DNA of 64,000 nucleotides from contig JAGKXD010000004.1 of the NCBI GenBank assembly GCA_021151525.1, positions 1 through 64,000 on the forward strand. The letters run 5' to 3'. This document shows, piece by piece, positions 48,051 to 56,799 of the stretch (position 1 is the first letter of the stretch; each line of letters opens with the position of its first letter). The position numbers and the translations under genes were made by a program. The notes beneath the pieces are model-generated. The model was not told where the DNA came from and did not search any database. It saw only the letters and a list, made by a program, of their open reading frames with translations. This DNA is from Cellvibrionaceae bacterium. GTDB taxonomy: Bacteria > Pseudomonadota > Gammaproteobacteria > Pseudomonadales > Cellvibrionaceae.

Positions 48051-49034
48051 GTGAAGCGATTGCTGGCAACCTGTTTGTGTGTGTTAAGTTTGCCAGCGCT
48101 GGCAGGTTGGCATGGCGATACTCAAAATATTATGGGCACCGTCATTAACGTCACACTTTGGGATAAAGACGATGCCAAAGCCGAGCAAGCGATTGCCGCG
48201 GTTATGGCAGAAATGCGCCGAATCGACCAGCAATACAGCCCCTTCATTCCAACCAGTGAGCTATCCCGTGTCAACGAGCTCGCGCCCAAATCAACCGCAA
48301 AAAATCCCATGCCGATTTCGGCGGAACTCGCCAGCATCATCAAAAAAGCTGAGCACTACAGCGATTTGAGTGGCGGCGCTTTTGATATCACCTTCGCCTC
48401 ACTCGCACGCTATTACGACTATCGCAAAGGCCTCAAACCCACCGATGCTCAGTTCAAAGAGCTGGTGCCGCAAATCAATTACAAATTCATCCATCTCGAT
48501 AGCAAAAACAACACCGTTTATTTCGATCACCCCAAGGTCTACATTGATCTTGGCGGTATTGCTAAGGGCTTTGCGGTGGATCGCGGGGCGGAAATTCTGC
48601 GTCAATTCGGCATCGCCAACGCCAATATTAGCGCCGGTGGCGACAGCCGTGTGATTGGCGACAAACTCGGTAAGCCTTGGCTGGTGGGTATTCGCAATCC
48701 GCGCGCAGAAGATAAAAATGCCGTGGCCATTACTTTGCCGCTGGAAAATTGCGCCATCTCTACTTCGGGTGATTACGAGCGCTTTTTTATCGATAAAGAT
48801 GGCCAGCGTGTACACCACATCATTAATCCTAAAACCGGCAAATCACCCCACGGCATTATTAGCGTCAGTGTGATTGGCCCCTTAGGTTTTGATACTGACC
48901 CGCTCACCAAAACCATTTTCATTATGGGGCCGGAAAAAGGCTTGGCCTTGATTGATAGCTTGCCCGGTTTTGATGCAGTAGTGATCACCGAAAGCGGAAA
49001 AGTCCTCTACAGCAAAGGCTTAACGCCACCTTGA
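48051..49034 (+). CDS. apbE: FAD:protein FMN transferase ApbE
   Basis: ApbE attaches FMN covalently to a Thr or Ser of periplasmic or membrane flavoproteins such as NqrB, NqrC or RnfG, using FAD. The 327-residue product has a signal peptide (cleavage near ALA-GW). Family motifs are LGGIAKGFAVDRGAEIL, SAGGDSRVIG, ISTSGDYERFF, HHIINPKTGKSPHG, and the Mg-binding DTDPLTKTIFIMG (usually DALSTA). It starts with GTG and a perfect AAGGAG ribosome site. It follows gspN by 48 bases, so it may be transcribed with the gsp operon, although no functional tie is known. It is not a lipoprotein by sequence. Confidence 0.94.
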   Translation: MKRLLATCLCVLSLPALAGWHGDTQNIMGTVINVTLWDKDDAKAEQAIAAVMAEMRRIDQQYSPFIPTSELSRVNELAPKSTAKNPMPISAELASIIKKAEHYSDLSGGAFDITFASLARYYDYRKGLKPTDAQFKELVPQINYKFIHLDSKNNTVYFDHPKVYIDLGGIAKGFAVDRGAEILRQFGIANANISAGGDSRVIGDKLGKPWLVGIRNPRAEDKNAVAITLPLENCAISTSGDYERFFIDKDGQRVHHIINPKTGKSPHGIISVSVIGPLGFDTDPLTKTIFIMGPEKGLALIDSLPGFDAVVITESGKVLYSKGLTPP

Positions 49035-49412
49035 TCACGAATTTGAACTTTGCTGCGGGGAATTCTTAATGCTGTTATCAAAGGCGGCTATTCTTAGCGA
49101 CTAAATAGTAATTAATTGAATGGATCATATTTTTCATAATCCTTGGTTTCTGTAAATATGCATTAAAAAGGGAGTCGTCATCCTCGCTTAGCGGGGATCT
49201 AGTTTTTGATTGTCGCTGTTTAACAGCTGTATCCCCGCTACGCGAGGATGACGACTCCCCGGATTAAGAAAGATCAGTAAATAACTCAACTTTTAGCAAA
49301 ACCCTTCAGATAGGTGGTTTAAGTGTGGAGAGAGTCACACCCAATAAAGTCTTGGGCTTCTAGAATTGCACAATCGCAAACAACAATTGGCACGACACAG
49401 GGCGGGGCAGTC
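49035..49412. other. 378-base gap with inverted repeat, upstream of the TPR/ExbBD operon
   Basis: It holds the long inverted repeat at 49170-49259 and the presumed promoter region of the operon that begins at 49413. An in-frame GTG at 49323 could extend the first gene but would bury its signal peptide. No other gene is supported. Confidence 0.55.
49170..49259. repeat. 90-base near-perfect inverted repeat (REP/MITE-like)
   Basis: Arms of 29 bases (49170-49198 and 49231-49259) are reverse complements at 28 of 29 positions and enclose a 32-base centre. Each arm carries GTCATCCTCGC followed by GCGGGGAT, a motif of the kind seen in many proteobacterial intergenic repeats. No transposase is nearby. 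As RNA it would make one very stable hairpin and could end or stabilise the apbE transcript. Confidence 0.85.
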
Positions 49413-49994
49413 ATGTTTAATCAATCGGTAAAACTACCGCTGTTGGGATTTATGTTGGCAGTGTGTATGGGCGCGACAGCGAATGCACAAAATGCAGCGC
49501 CAGTAGCGGCTCCAACGTCAACAGCTCCGTCAGAATCTGTGCAACAACCCGCTGTCACGCCGCAGGTAGAAAACCTTAAAGTCTCTGTGCTCAATCTCAA
49601 TCGCGATTTGCTGATTCTGGAGGAGGAATTACTGTATCCACCCAGCAACCAAGTGGCGATTTACCTTTCCATGGATCTCGGTCAGTTTTTTAATCTCGAT
49701 GCGGTTAAAGTCGAAATTGATAACAAATTAGTCTCCAGCGAACTCTATACCGATAAACAAATCAGCGCGTTGTATCGCGGTGGTGTGCAGCGTTTATATA
49801 TCGGCAATTTAAAAGCCGGTGAACACGAGGTCAGTGCATTTTTTACCGGTCGCGGCCCGCAGCAGAATTACAAGCGCGGTGCAAAATTAATGGTGACCAA
49901 AGCTCAAGCGCCTTTGGTGCTGGAACTAAAAATTATTGACTCATCTGCACAATTGCAACCCACCTTTGAAATCAAAGAATGGAAAGCTGAATAG
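49413..49994 (+). CDS. secreted protein, first gene of the TPR/ExbBD operon
   Basis: The 193-residue product has a signal peptide (cleavage near ANA-QN), an Ala/Pro/Ser/Thr-rich linker, a short helix with LNLNRDLLILEEELLYPPS, and a compact beta-rich domain. That domain holds VKVEIDNKLVSS, ALYRGGVQRLYIGNLKAGEHEVSAFFTGRGP and KRGAKLMVTKA. I recall similar proteins being labelled AraC-family regulators in databases, but no helix-turn-helix is visible and the signal peptide puts it in the periplasm. ATG 49413 is chosen because it starts the signal peptide. It is directly followed by the first TPR gene. Confidence 0.75.
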   Translation: MFNQSVKLPLLGFMLAVCMGATANAQNAAPVAAPTSTAPSESVQQPAVTPQVENLKVSVLNLNRDLLILEEELLYPPSNQVAIYLSMDLGQFFNLDAVKVEIDNKLVSSELYTDKQISALYRGGVQRLYIGNLKAGEHEVSAFFTGRGPQQNYKRGAKLMVTKAQAPLVLELKIIDSSAQLQPTFEIKEWKAE

Positions 49995-49996
49995 TG

Positions 49997-51976
49997 ATGA
50001 AGCAATCCATAATGGAATGGTTTAGCTCAAATTTCACTTTGCGAAGCGCGCTAAAAACCTATGTGGCGGGCAGTTTGCTTGTGCTACCTATTTCTGCAAT
50101 CTGCGCAACTGAAAAGCCTAAAACCGAAGTTGCAGATTTGCGCTACGGCGTTGCGCTTTATCACTACTATCAACAAGATTACATTCCTGCGATCACTGAG
50201 TTAATGGTTGCAGATGCACGTGATGGCATTCACGGCCACGGCAATAATCCCGAATTAATTGCCGGCGGTTTGAGTCTTGCGTTCGGTATGCAAAACCATG
50301 CGGAGCAATTGTTTACCCAATTGTTGCAAGACAATAGCCGCCCGCAAAACGTGCGCGATGCTGCTTGGTTTTACCTTGGCAAATTACAATACGCTAAAGC
50401 TGATTGGGCCGGAGCCGCGAGTAGTTTTAGTCGCGTGAGTGATAAATTTAATACCGACTTACTGGCCGAAATGCATTCGCTGCAAATCAATTTGCAAATC
50501 AAACAAAATGAACTTGCTCCCTTCAGTATTAAAAAAATCGAGCAAGATAAATTATCGCAATGGGAACCCTATGCGCTCTACAACTTGGGCGCTGCTAACG
50601 CCCGGAATGGCGATTTAAAATCTGCCAAAGAGTTCTTTAATGAGCTAACCAATATTTCATTTGAAGGCAGTGGTCAATCGCGTATTGAATATTTAACCTT
50701 AATGGATAAAGCCCACACGGCAATTGGTTACACCTATCTGCAAGACAAAAGTTATTCGGCAGCCATCGAAGAATTCCGCAAAGTGCGTTTGGATGGTATG
50801 GAATCCAATCAAGCGCTGCTCGGCTACGGTTGGGCTGCTATAGCGCAAGAAAAATACGCAGAAGCAATCAAGCCTTGGCAAGTCTTGCAACAACGCAGTT
50901 TGTTATTTCCTGCTGCACAAGAAGCGTTGCTCGCATTGCCGTTTGCTTACGAAAAATTAAATGCACCTGGTGATGCTTTGCGAGAATACGAGCATGCCGA
51001 AACCTTACTCGCACAAGAAATTGATTTAGTGCGTGATATGCGCGAAACGCTCACCGCAGGCGAGTTGTTGACCTTGGTAAGCAGCAAACCTGTTTCTGCC
51101 GATACACTAAAAGAACTCGAAAAGAAAAATGAACCGGGCACACTCACCGCATTGATTACCGATGACGGCCAAAACTGGTTGAAGTTGAGCGGCACTAGCG
51201 TTATCAAAACTCGCTCGATTTATTTGCGTGAACTCTTTGCACAAAATGATTTTCAATCTGCCGTGCTCGATTTGCGCGATCTCTTAAAGCTGCAAAAGCT
51301 ATTGTTAGATTGGCAACCTAAATTAATGGCTTACACCGAGTTGCTGCAGCAAAAACAAACGTGGCGTCAGCAAAAGGAACAGCAGGTCGCGCAACAATCT
51401 CTTGTGCAAAAGCAAGCGGATATGCAAAAAGAACGCGATATCTTGGCCAATCGCATTGCCGCTATTAAAGCTAACAATGATTACATCGCATTAGCTGATC
51501 CACAAACTCGTAAACTGTTTGCAGCCGTGGAGCGCTCAACCGCAACAATTGAACGCATGAAGGCCGCTGGGCAAGATACGGCTGAATATGAAAGCCGTTT
51601 GTGGGTAAGTCGCGGCATCTTGCTGTGGCGTGCTGCGCAAGACTTTTCTGCCAACATATCTGCCTTGGATGCTTCTCTGGCAGAGATGGATGCCGCTATC
51701 GCCAATATTAAATCCAGTCATGAAAAGATTGCCTCTGTTATTGCAACAGGTCAAGATTTGGAGCCGCTCTTTGCACGCATTAAAACTCAACAAGCGCAGG
51801 TGGATAAGGAACTGCAAGAATTAAATAGCGTTATAGATGCTCGCGCAGAAAAGTTGCGTGGCAAGGTGGATGCACAATTGGACGCACACCAAAAGCGTTT
51901 GAACCGTTATCTCGCGCAATCTCATTTGGCTGTAGCGCGTTTGTATGACACAGCCATAAGGAAGCAAGCGCAATGA
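49997..51976 (+). CDS. periplasmic TPR and coiled-coil protein
   Basis: The 659-residue product has an N-terminal signal-like segment (SLLVLPISAICA, cleavage near residue 36). TPR-type helices follow (YGVALYHYYQQDYIPAITELM, AWFYLGKLQYAKADWAGAASSFSRV, YNLGAANARNGDLKSAKEFFNEL, AIGYTYLQDKSYSAAIEEFRKV, LLGYGWAAIAQEKYAEAIKPW). A long Gln/Lys/Glu-rich coiled coil covers about 440-640. The protein is probably a periplasmic scaffold; it resembles Glt/Agl-type TPR components by layout only. ATG 49997 is used; a GTG one codon earlier overlaps the previous stop. The end overlaps the next start (ATGA). Confidence 0.8.
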   Translation: MKQSIMEWFSSNFTLRSALKTYVAGSLLVLPISAICATEKPKTEVADLRYGVALYHYYQQDYIPAITELMVADARDGIHGHGNNPELIAGGLSLAFGMQNHAEQLFTQLLQDNSRPQNVRDAAWFYLGKLQYAKADWAGAASSFSRVSDKFNTDLLAEMHSLQINLQIKQNELAPFSIKKIEQDKLSQWEPYALYNLGAANARNGDLKSAKEFFNELTNISFEGSGQSRIEYLTLMDKAHTAIGYTYLQDKSYSAAIEEFRKVRLDGMESNQALLGYGWAAIAQEKYAEAIKPWQVLQQRSLLFPAAQEALLALPFAYEKLNAPGDALREYEHAETLLAQEIDLVRDMRETLTAGELLTLVSSKPVSADTLKELEKKNEPGTLTALITDDGQNWLKLSGTSVIKTRSIYLRELFAQNDFQSAVLDLRDLLKLQKLLLDWQPKLMAYTELLQQKQTWRQQKEQQVAQQSLVQKQADMQKERDILANRIAAIKANNDYIALADPQTRKLFAAVERSTATIERMKAAGQDTAEYESRLWVSRGILLWRAAQDFSANISALDASLAEMDAAIANIKSSHEKIASVIATGQDLEPLFARIKTQQAQVDKELQELNSVIDARAEKLRGKVDAQLDAHQKRLNRYLAQSHLAVARLYDTAIRKQAQ

Positions 51977-54843
51977 AAATAAACAATTGGCTTGCGCGCA
52001 CATCACCTTTAGTTTGTACCAGCTTATTATTGGCGAGCTGCCACATGTTTAGCTCGGATAAAAATGTGGGAAAAACACTTGCTGATTTACCAGCCGCTAC
52101 AATGCCAGATGCAAAAAATACTGTAGCTGTTATCGATAATAAAAAAATCGAAACCAGCTACCAAAAAGCGTTAGCTGCTGCGGAAGATCCTGTGTTGCGC
52201 CAACAAATTATGGCACGCATCGCCGATTTCGAAATGGCGCGCAGTGAGCAAGCACAATTAAATGCCAGCGACAGCGGCCACTATTTTGATAAACCCATCG
52301 CGCTCTATCGCGAATTAATTGAGCTGCAAGAAAAATCCGGACAACCCGTAAAAGGTGTCGAGGTTGATCAGCTGCGTTATAAGTTGGCCAAAGCCTTATC
52401 GATGGATAGCCGTGGTGATGAAGCGGGTCACGCGTTAGATCAATTGGCGAAAACCGCACCAGCATCCACCTACATGGGTGAAACCCAATTCCGTCGCGCA
52501 GAAAAAGCCTTTGCGGATGGCGACTATCTTGCTGCAGAAAAGCATTACAAAAGTGTCGCGGAGGATAAATCCAATCCCCTGCAACAAAACGCACTCTACA
52601 TGCAAGGCTGGGCTGAATTTAAACGCGCAGATTATGATTTAGCCTTGCAGTCTTTCGCCAAGGTTGCCGATCAATTATTGGTGCTGGCGAAAAAGCCTGA
52701 GCAAGTTGCACAATCGGTTGAGCAGTTGAGCGGCGCGCAAAAAAATATGATGGAAGATACCTTCCATGTAATGAGCCTTTCATTTTCTTATCTTGAAGGT
52801 GCACAATCCATTATCGATTTGCAAAAAGAAATGGGTGACCGCGTTTACGAACACTTGCTTTATGAAAATTTAGGCCAACTTTATTTAGAGAAAAAACGTT
52901 TTAGCGATAGTGCAGAAACCTACAAGAGTTTTGTAGAGCACAATCCGCTCAGCGATTTTGCGCCTGAGTTCTCGATCAAAATGATCAGCGTTTATGAGCA
53001 GGGTAATTTCCCCAGTTTAATTTTGCCAGCAAAGCAAGAATATATTCAGCGCTATGGCATCAGCAGCACTTTTTGGACGCAGCGCAACGGTGTAATCGGC
53101 GTTAATGCATTAAATTATCTGCACAAATCACTGCAGGAGCTGGCGGAATACGAACACGCACAAGCCCAGGAACTTGCAACAACCAATAAAACAGAAGCAA
53201 AAGCTTCTTATAGCAGAGCTGCAAGTTGGTATCGCGAATTTGTAGCGACTTTCCCGAAAGATCCGAAAAATCCTGAAATGACGTTCTTGCTCGCCGAATC
53301 TCTCAGTGAGTCGGGTGATTATCCGCAAGCCATTAGCGCTTATGAACAAGTTGCCTATCAATATCAGGATAAAGATCACGGCGCTGATGCAGGCTATTCG
53401 ATTGTGTTGTTAGCCAATGAAATGGCGACCGGCCAAGCGCTTGCGGAAACACAAAAATCCGCATGGCAAGAACGCAAAACTAATTATGCATTGCGCTTTG
53501 CGCAAAGTTATCCAGCTGATCCGCGCGCTGCGGCCGTGCTGACTCAAGCCGCGCAAGAATTGCTCGCACAGAAACGTTATGCCGAAGCTGCTACTGTTGC
53601 GGAAGAAATTATTAATTTAAAACCACCTGCTGAAGCTAAATTGCAATTCACTGCGTGGTTAGTTTTAGGTCACGCAAGTTTTGATGATAAAAATTACGCC
53701 GGTGCAGAAAAGGCCTATTGGCAAGTATTGAATTTATTGCCAGCCAATACCCAAACCCCTGGTGCGCCCACTGAACAGCAAATGCGTGAGCGCATTGCGG
53801 CGAGCATTTATCAGCAAGCGCAATCTGATTTGGCGTTGAGCCAAAAAGATGATGCCATCAAAAAATTATTGCGCATTTCAGATGTTGCACCCGATACGGA
53901 TATCGCCATTAAAGGACGTTACGATGCCGGCGTATATTTAATCGAGCAGCAAAAATGGAGCGATGCTGAGCAAGTTTATTTAAGTTTCCGCCAGCAGTAT
54001 CCCAAGCATGAATTGACGGCATCTATTCCCGCGAAAATGGTGTTGATTTATCAAAACCAAAGTAAATGGGCTTTGGCTGCAAACGAATTGAGCATTATGG
54101 AGCGTAGCAGTAATGATCCCAATGTGAAGCGTCAATCGCTTGCGATGGGTGCAGAACTCTATGAAAAATCGGGCAACAAATCCATGGCGATTGAACAATA
54201 CCAGCGCTACGCCAACGAATATCCTCGCCCGGTTGCAGAAGCTATGGAGGCCGAATTTCATTTGGCGCAGTTGTACGGTGAAGTGCAAGACACTAAAAAA
54301 CGCCAGTACTGGTTGCAGCGTATGATTGATGCAAATACATCGGCAGGTGCACAAGAAAACGATCGCACTAAATATTTGGCGGCATCAGCTGCAAATGAAA
54401 TGGCCGATGTTCCTTATAAAGATTTTGCGAGCACGCCACTGACTTTGCCTTTAAAGCAGAGTTTGAAAGTTAAACGTGCCGCTTTGGATAAAGCATTAAA
54501 AGCACAGGAAACCGTGCTTGCTTATGGTGTGGCTGAGTTTACAACGCAAGCGAGTTATCGTATTGGCGACATTTATGCGCAGTTGAGCCGTGATCTCATG
54601 AAATCAGAGCGCCCCACTAATTTAGATGCGGATGCACTTGAACAATATGATTTGTTGTTAGAAGAGCAAGCTTATCCTTTTGAAGAAAAAGCAATTCAAA
54701 TTCACCAAGCCAACGCGCAGCGCAGCACCAAAGGTATTTACGATCAATGGGTGAAACGCAGCTTTGATGAATTGGCGAAACTGTTACCCGCGCGCTACAA
54801 AAAATCTGAATCATTATTGGAGGTGAGCAATGAAATTCAATAA
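51973..54843 (+). CDS. large TPR lipoprotein
   Basis: The 956-residue product has a signal peptide with lipobox L-A-S-C (Cys23), followed by His and Met, so it is a predicted lipoprotein bound for the outer membrane. The rest is almost entirely TPR-like helical repeats, for example RRAEKAFADGDYLAAEKHYKSV, LYMQGWAEFKRADYDLALQSFAKV, LYLEKKRFSDSAETYKSFVEH, SESGDYPQAISAYEQVAYQY and YLIEQQKWSDAEQVYLSFRQQYP. It looks like a long outer-membrane-anchored scaffold. The start lies in the stop codon of the preceding gene, and the end overlaps the next gene by 14 bases, so translation is coupled on both sides. Confidence 0.85.
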   Translation: MKINNWLARTSPLVCTSLLLASCHMFSSDKNVGKTLADLPAATMPDAKNTVAVIDNKKIETSYQKALAAAEDPVLRQQIMARIADFEMARSEQAQLNASDSGHYFDKPIALYRELIELQEKSGQPVKGVEVDQLRYKLAKALSMDSRGDEAGHALDQLAKTAPASTYMGETQFRRAEKAFADGDYLAAEKHYKSVAEDKSNPLQQNALYMQGWAEFKRADYDLALQSFAKVADQLLVLAKKPEQVAQSVEQLSGAQKNMMEDTFHVMSLSFSYLEGAQSIIDLQKEMGDRVYEHLLYENLGQLYLEKKRFSDSAETYKSFVEHNPLSDFAPEFSIKMISVYEQGNFPSLILPAKQEYIQRYGISSTFWTQRNGVIGVNALNYLHKSLQELAEYEHAQAQELATTNKTEAKASYSRAASWYREFVATFPKDPKNPEMTFLLAESLSESGDYPQAISAYEQVAYQYQDKDHGADAGYSIVLLANEMATGQALAETQKSAWQERKTNYALRFAQSYPADPRAAAVLTQAAQELLAQKRYAEAATVAEEIINLKPPAEAKLQFTAWLVLGHASFDDKNYAGAEKAYWQVLNLLPANTQTPGAPTEQQMRERIAASIYQQAQSDLALSQKDDAIKKLLRISDVAPDTDIAIKGRYDAGVYLIEQQKWSDAEQVYLSFRQQYPKHELTASIPAKMVLIYQNQSKWALAANELSIMERSSNDPNVKRQSLAMGAELYEKSGNKSMAIEQYQRYANEYPRPVAEAMEAEFHLAQLYGEVQDTKKRQYWLQRMIDANTSAGAQENDRTKYLAASAANEMADVPYKDFASTPLTLPLKQSLKVKRAALDKALKAQETVLAYGVAEFTTQASYRIGDIYAQLSRDLMKSERPTNLDADALEQYDLLLEEQAYPFEEKAIQIHQANAQRSTKGIYDQWVKRSFDELAKLLPARYKKSESLLEVSNEIQ

Positions 54844-55588
54844 GTCATTGTTTGCATCTGCTACGTTCCTATTTTTGTTAAGTGCCTGTGGTTCTAATCC
54901 TGAAAAACCGGTAGTAACTAAACCCGTCGAAAAATCAGTAGCATCTGAAGCTGCACCAGCAACTGAAAATACCTCAGACAAAGCAGCACCAGAAAAAATT
55001 GCACCTAAAGTCGCTATTCCTGCCAATATTTTGCCGGTCGGCCCGGTAATGCCTAATCCTTATTTACAGAATCCGCAGAAGTTCAGCGAGCAGGTGGAAA
55101 TAAATTTCCATGATGCCGTTGCATCCATGCAGCAAAAAAATTGGGATCATGCAGAAGCCGTATTAAAACAATTGGCAGAGAAAAATCCCAAACTGTCTGG
55201 CGTCTATTTGAATTTGGGCATTGTGTATCGCAACAAAGGCGATAACGAAAAAGCGGCGGCAGAGTTTAATCGCGCCATAAATGCCAATATGAAAAATGTG
55301 GATGCCTACAATCAGCTCGCTGTATTGAAACGCGAAGCGGGTGATTTTAATGCTGCTGAAGGTCTCTATCAAAAAGCATTGGGTATTTGGCCATTTTATC
55401 CCGAAGGTCATAAAAATATTGCGATACTGTACGATCTCTATTTAGGTAAGCCAGAATTGGCATTGCCACATTATCAAGCCTATCAACAATTGTTATCTGC
55501 GCCCGACAAGCAAGTTGATAGTTGGATTGCAGATTTGCAGCGTCGTTTAAACGGCGGTAAAGCGCCTGAAAAGGCAGAGGCAAAATAA
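54830..55588 (+). CDS. TPR lipoprotein
   Basis: The 252-residue product has lipobox L-S-A-C (Cys20) followed by Gly-Ser, a Pro/Val/Thr/Glu-rich linker to about residue 75, and three to four TPR units (AVASMQQKNWDHAEAVLKQLAEKNP, GVYLNLGIVYRNKGDNEKAAAEFNRAI, AYNQLAVLKREAGDFNAAEGLYQKALG, and a last unit with ALPHYQAYQQL). It is a predicted outer-membrane lipoprotein. GGAGGTGAGC precedes the ATG inside the previous gene. The next gene starts at the base after its stop codon. Confidence 0.85.
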   Translation: MKFNKSLFASATFLFLLSACGSNPEKPVVTKPVEKSVASEAAPATENTSDKAAPEKIAPKVAIPANILPVGPVMPNPYLQNPQKFSEQVEINFHDAVASMQQKNWDHAEAVLKQLAEKNPKLSGVYLNLGIVYRNKGDNEKAAAEFNRAINANMKNVDAYNQLAVLKREAGDFNAAEGLYQKALGIWPFYPEGHKNIAILYDLYLGKPELALPHYQAYQQLLSAPDKQVDSWIADLQRRLNGGKAPEKAEAK

Positions 55589-56002
55589 ATGCGCCTATCA
55601 CACAAAGGTATAGTTAAAATTTTTGCAGCAAGTTTGGCGTTTCTGGTTGTTGCAGCTGATGCTCAAGAAGCTGTAGAGCCCAAGAAAGACGCTGCCGCTG
55701 TAGAAGCAAAAAAAGACACTGCTGTTGAAAAAGATTCAGCGCTAGTAAAAACAGAATCGAAAGTAAATGCAGCAAAGCAACAGCCAGCAAAAAAAATGGT
55801 GCAGGATGCAACCATCAACTTGCAAACGACCATTACCGGTAACCAAGAGCAACCGCGCGTGCTTTATATCTTGCCGTGGCAATCGCCGCAAACCGCTAAT
55901 GTAGATTTTGAACCGCTTGATAGCCAACAAAAAGCCGTATTTGGCCATATAGAGCGCGAGGAGTTGCGCCGCGAATTAGAAGCAGCAGGCGAGTTACAGT
56001 AA
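55589..56002 (+). CDS. small periplasmic protein of the TPR/ExbBD operon
   Basis: I do not recognise the family. The 137-residue product has a signal peptide (cleavage near ADA-QE) and a low-complexity Ala/Lys/Glu/Val stretch (about 28-70). A better-defined C-terminal part follows, with TINLQTTITGNQEQPRVLYILPWQSP and an acidic helix ending REELRRELEAAGELQ. It starts one base after the preceding stop, so it belongs to the operon. A role as a small periplasmic connector is only an inference from its position before exbB. Confidence 0.7.
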   Translation: MRLSHKGIVKIFAASLAFLVVAADAQEAVEPKKDAAAVEAKKDTAVEKDSALVKTESKVNAAKQQPAKKMVQDATINLQTTITGNQEQPRVLYILPWQSPQTANVDFEPLDSQQKAVFGHIEREELRRELEAAGELQ

Positions 56003-56062
56003 GTATTTTTATTTCATTATTATTCAATCGTTTTCATTATTTTTTGTGCAGAGGAAACACCC

Positions 56063-56734
56063 ATGACCACAGCAACAGTTATTCGCTTCTTTCAAGATGG
56101 CGGCATTTTTATGTTTCCAATTGGTGCCATCCTAATTGTAGGTACAGCGATTGTTATTGAGCGCTTTATCTTTTTAGGTAATGCCAAAAAAATGAACCGC
56201 GATGCCTTTGATCGCATCTTGGCGATGCTGCAGAAAAAAGATTATCAAGGGGCGTTAAATGTGGGTAAGTCATCCGATGCGCCGGTTGCCAAAATTATTA
56301 GCGCAGGTTTGCAGCGTATGGCGCAATCAAGCCGTCGTGAAGATATTGAATTAGCAATGGAAGAGGGCGTAATGGAAGCAGTGCCGCGTTTGGAGCGTCG
56401 CACGGGTTACTTGGCAACGCTTGCAAACGTTGCAACTTTGTTGGGGTTGTTGGGAACCATTTCTGGTTTGAGTGAGGCCTTCGGTGCAGTAGCTAACGCA
56501 GATCCTTCAGAAAAAGCAGCATTATTGTCTGCGAGTATTGCGGTGGCGATGAACGCAACTGCATTTGGTTTGTTTACCGCAATTCCTTTGTTATTGAGTC
56601 ACTCCTTTATCCAAAGCCGCACCTTGGAGATTGTGGATAGTTTGGAAATGGCTGGCGTGAAATGCATGAATATTTTAACCCACGCGCAAGATTTAATGGC
56701 CAAACAACGCACTGACGCTGGCTCACCTAAATAA
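56063..56734 (+). CDS. MotA/TolQ/ExbB family proton channel protein
   Basis: The 223-residue protein has three membrane helices: FMFPIGAILIVGTAIVIERFIFL (about 13-36), LANVATLLGLLGTISGLSEAF (about 116-136), and SIAVAMNATAFGLFTAIPLLLSH (about 155-178). The small Thr and Gly residues that line the ExbB/TolQ pore are present. The cytoplasmic loop has EDIELAMEEGVMEAVPRLERR, a family marker. ExbB-type pentamers surround two ExbD-type helices and turn proton flow into work. This is the only ExbB-type gene in the operon and serves two ExbD-type genes. AGAGGAAA lies about 9 bases before the ATG. Confidence 0.93.
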   Translation: MTTATVIRFFQDGGIFMFPIGAILIVGTAIVIERFIFLGNAKKMNRDAFDRILAMLQKKDYQGALNVGKSSDAPVAKIISAGLQRMAQSSRREDIELAMEEGVMEAVPRLERRTGYLATLANVATLLGLLGTISGLSEAFGAVANADPSEKAALLSASIAVAMNATAFGLFTAIPLLLSHSFIQSRTLEIVDSLEMAGVKCMNILTHAQDLMAKQRTDAGSPK

Positions 56735-56799
56735 TAATTGTAGATGTTCTTAAGCATTACAATTTTCAGTGAGTCATTGTCGGTTAGAGGTAAAACCAA

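Noticed and set aside
49413..49994. Annotation of the first operon gene as an AraC-type regulator
   Set aside because: There is a signal peptide and no helix-turn-helix; the size and composition do not fit an AraC regulator.
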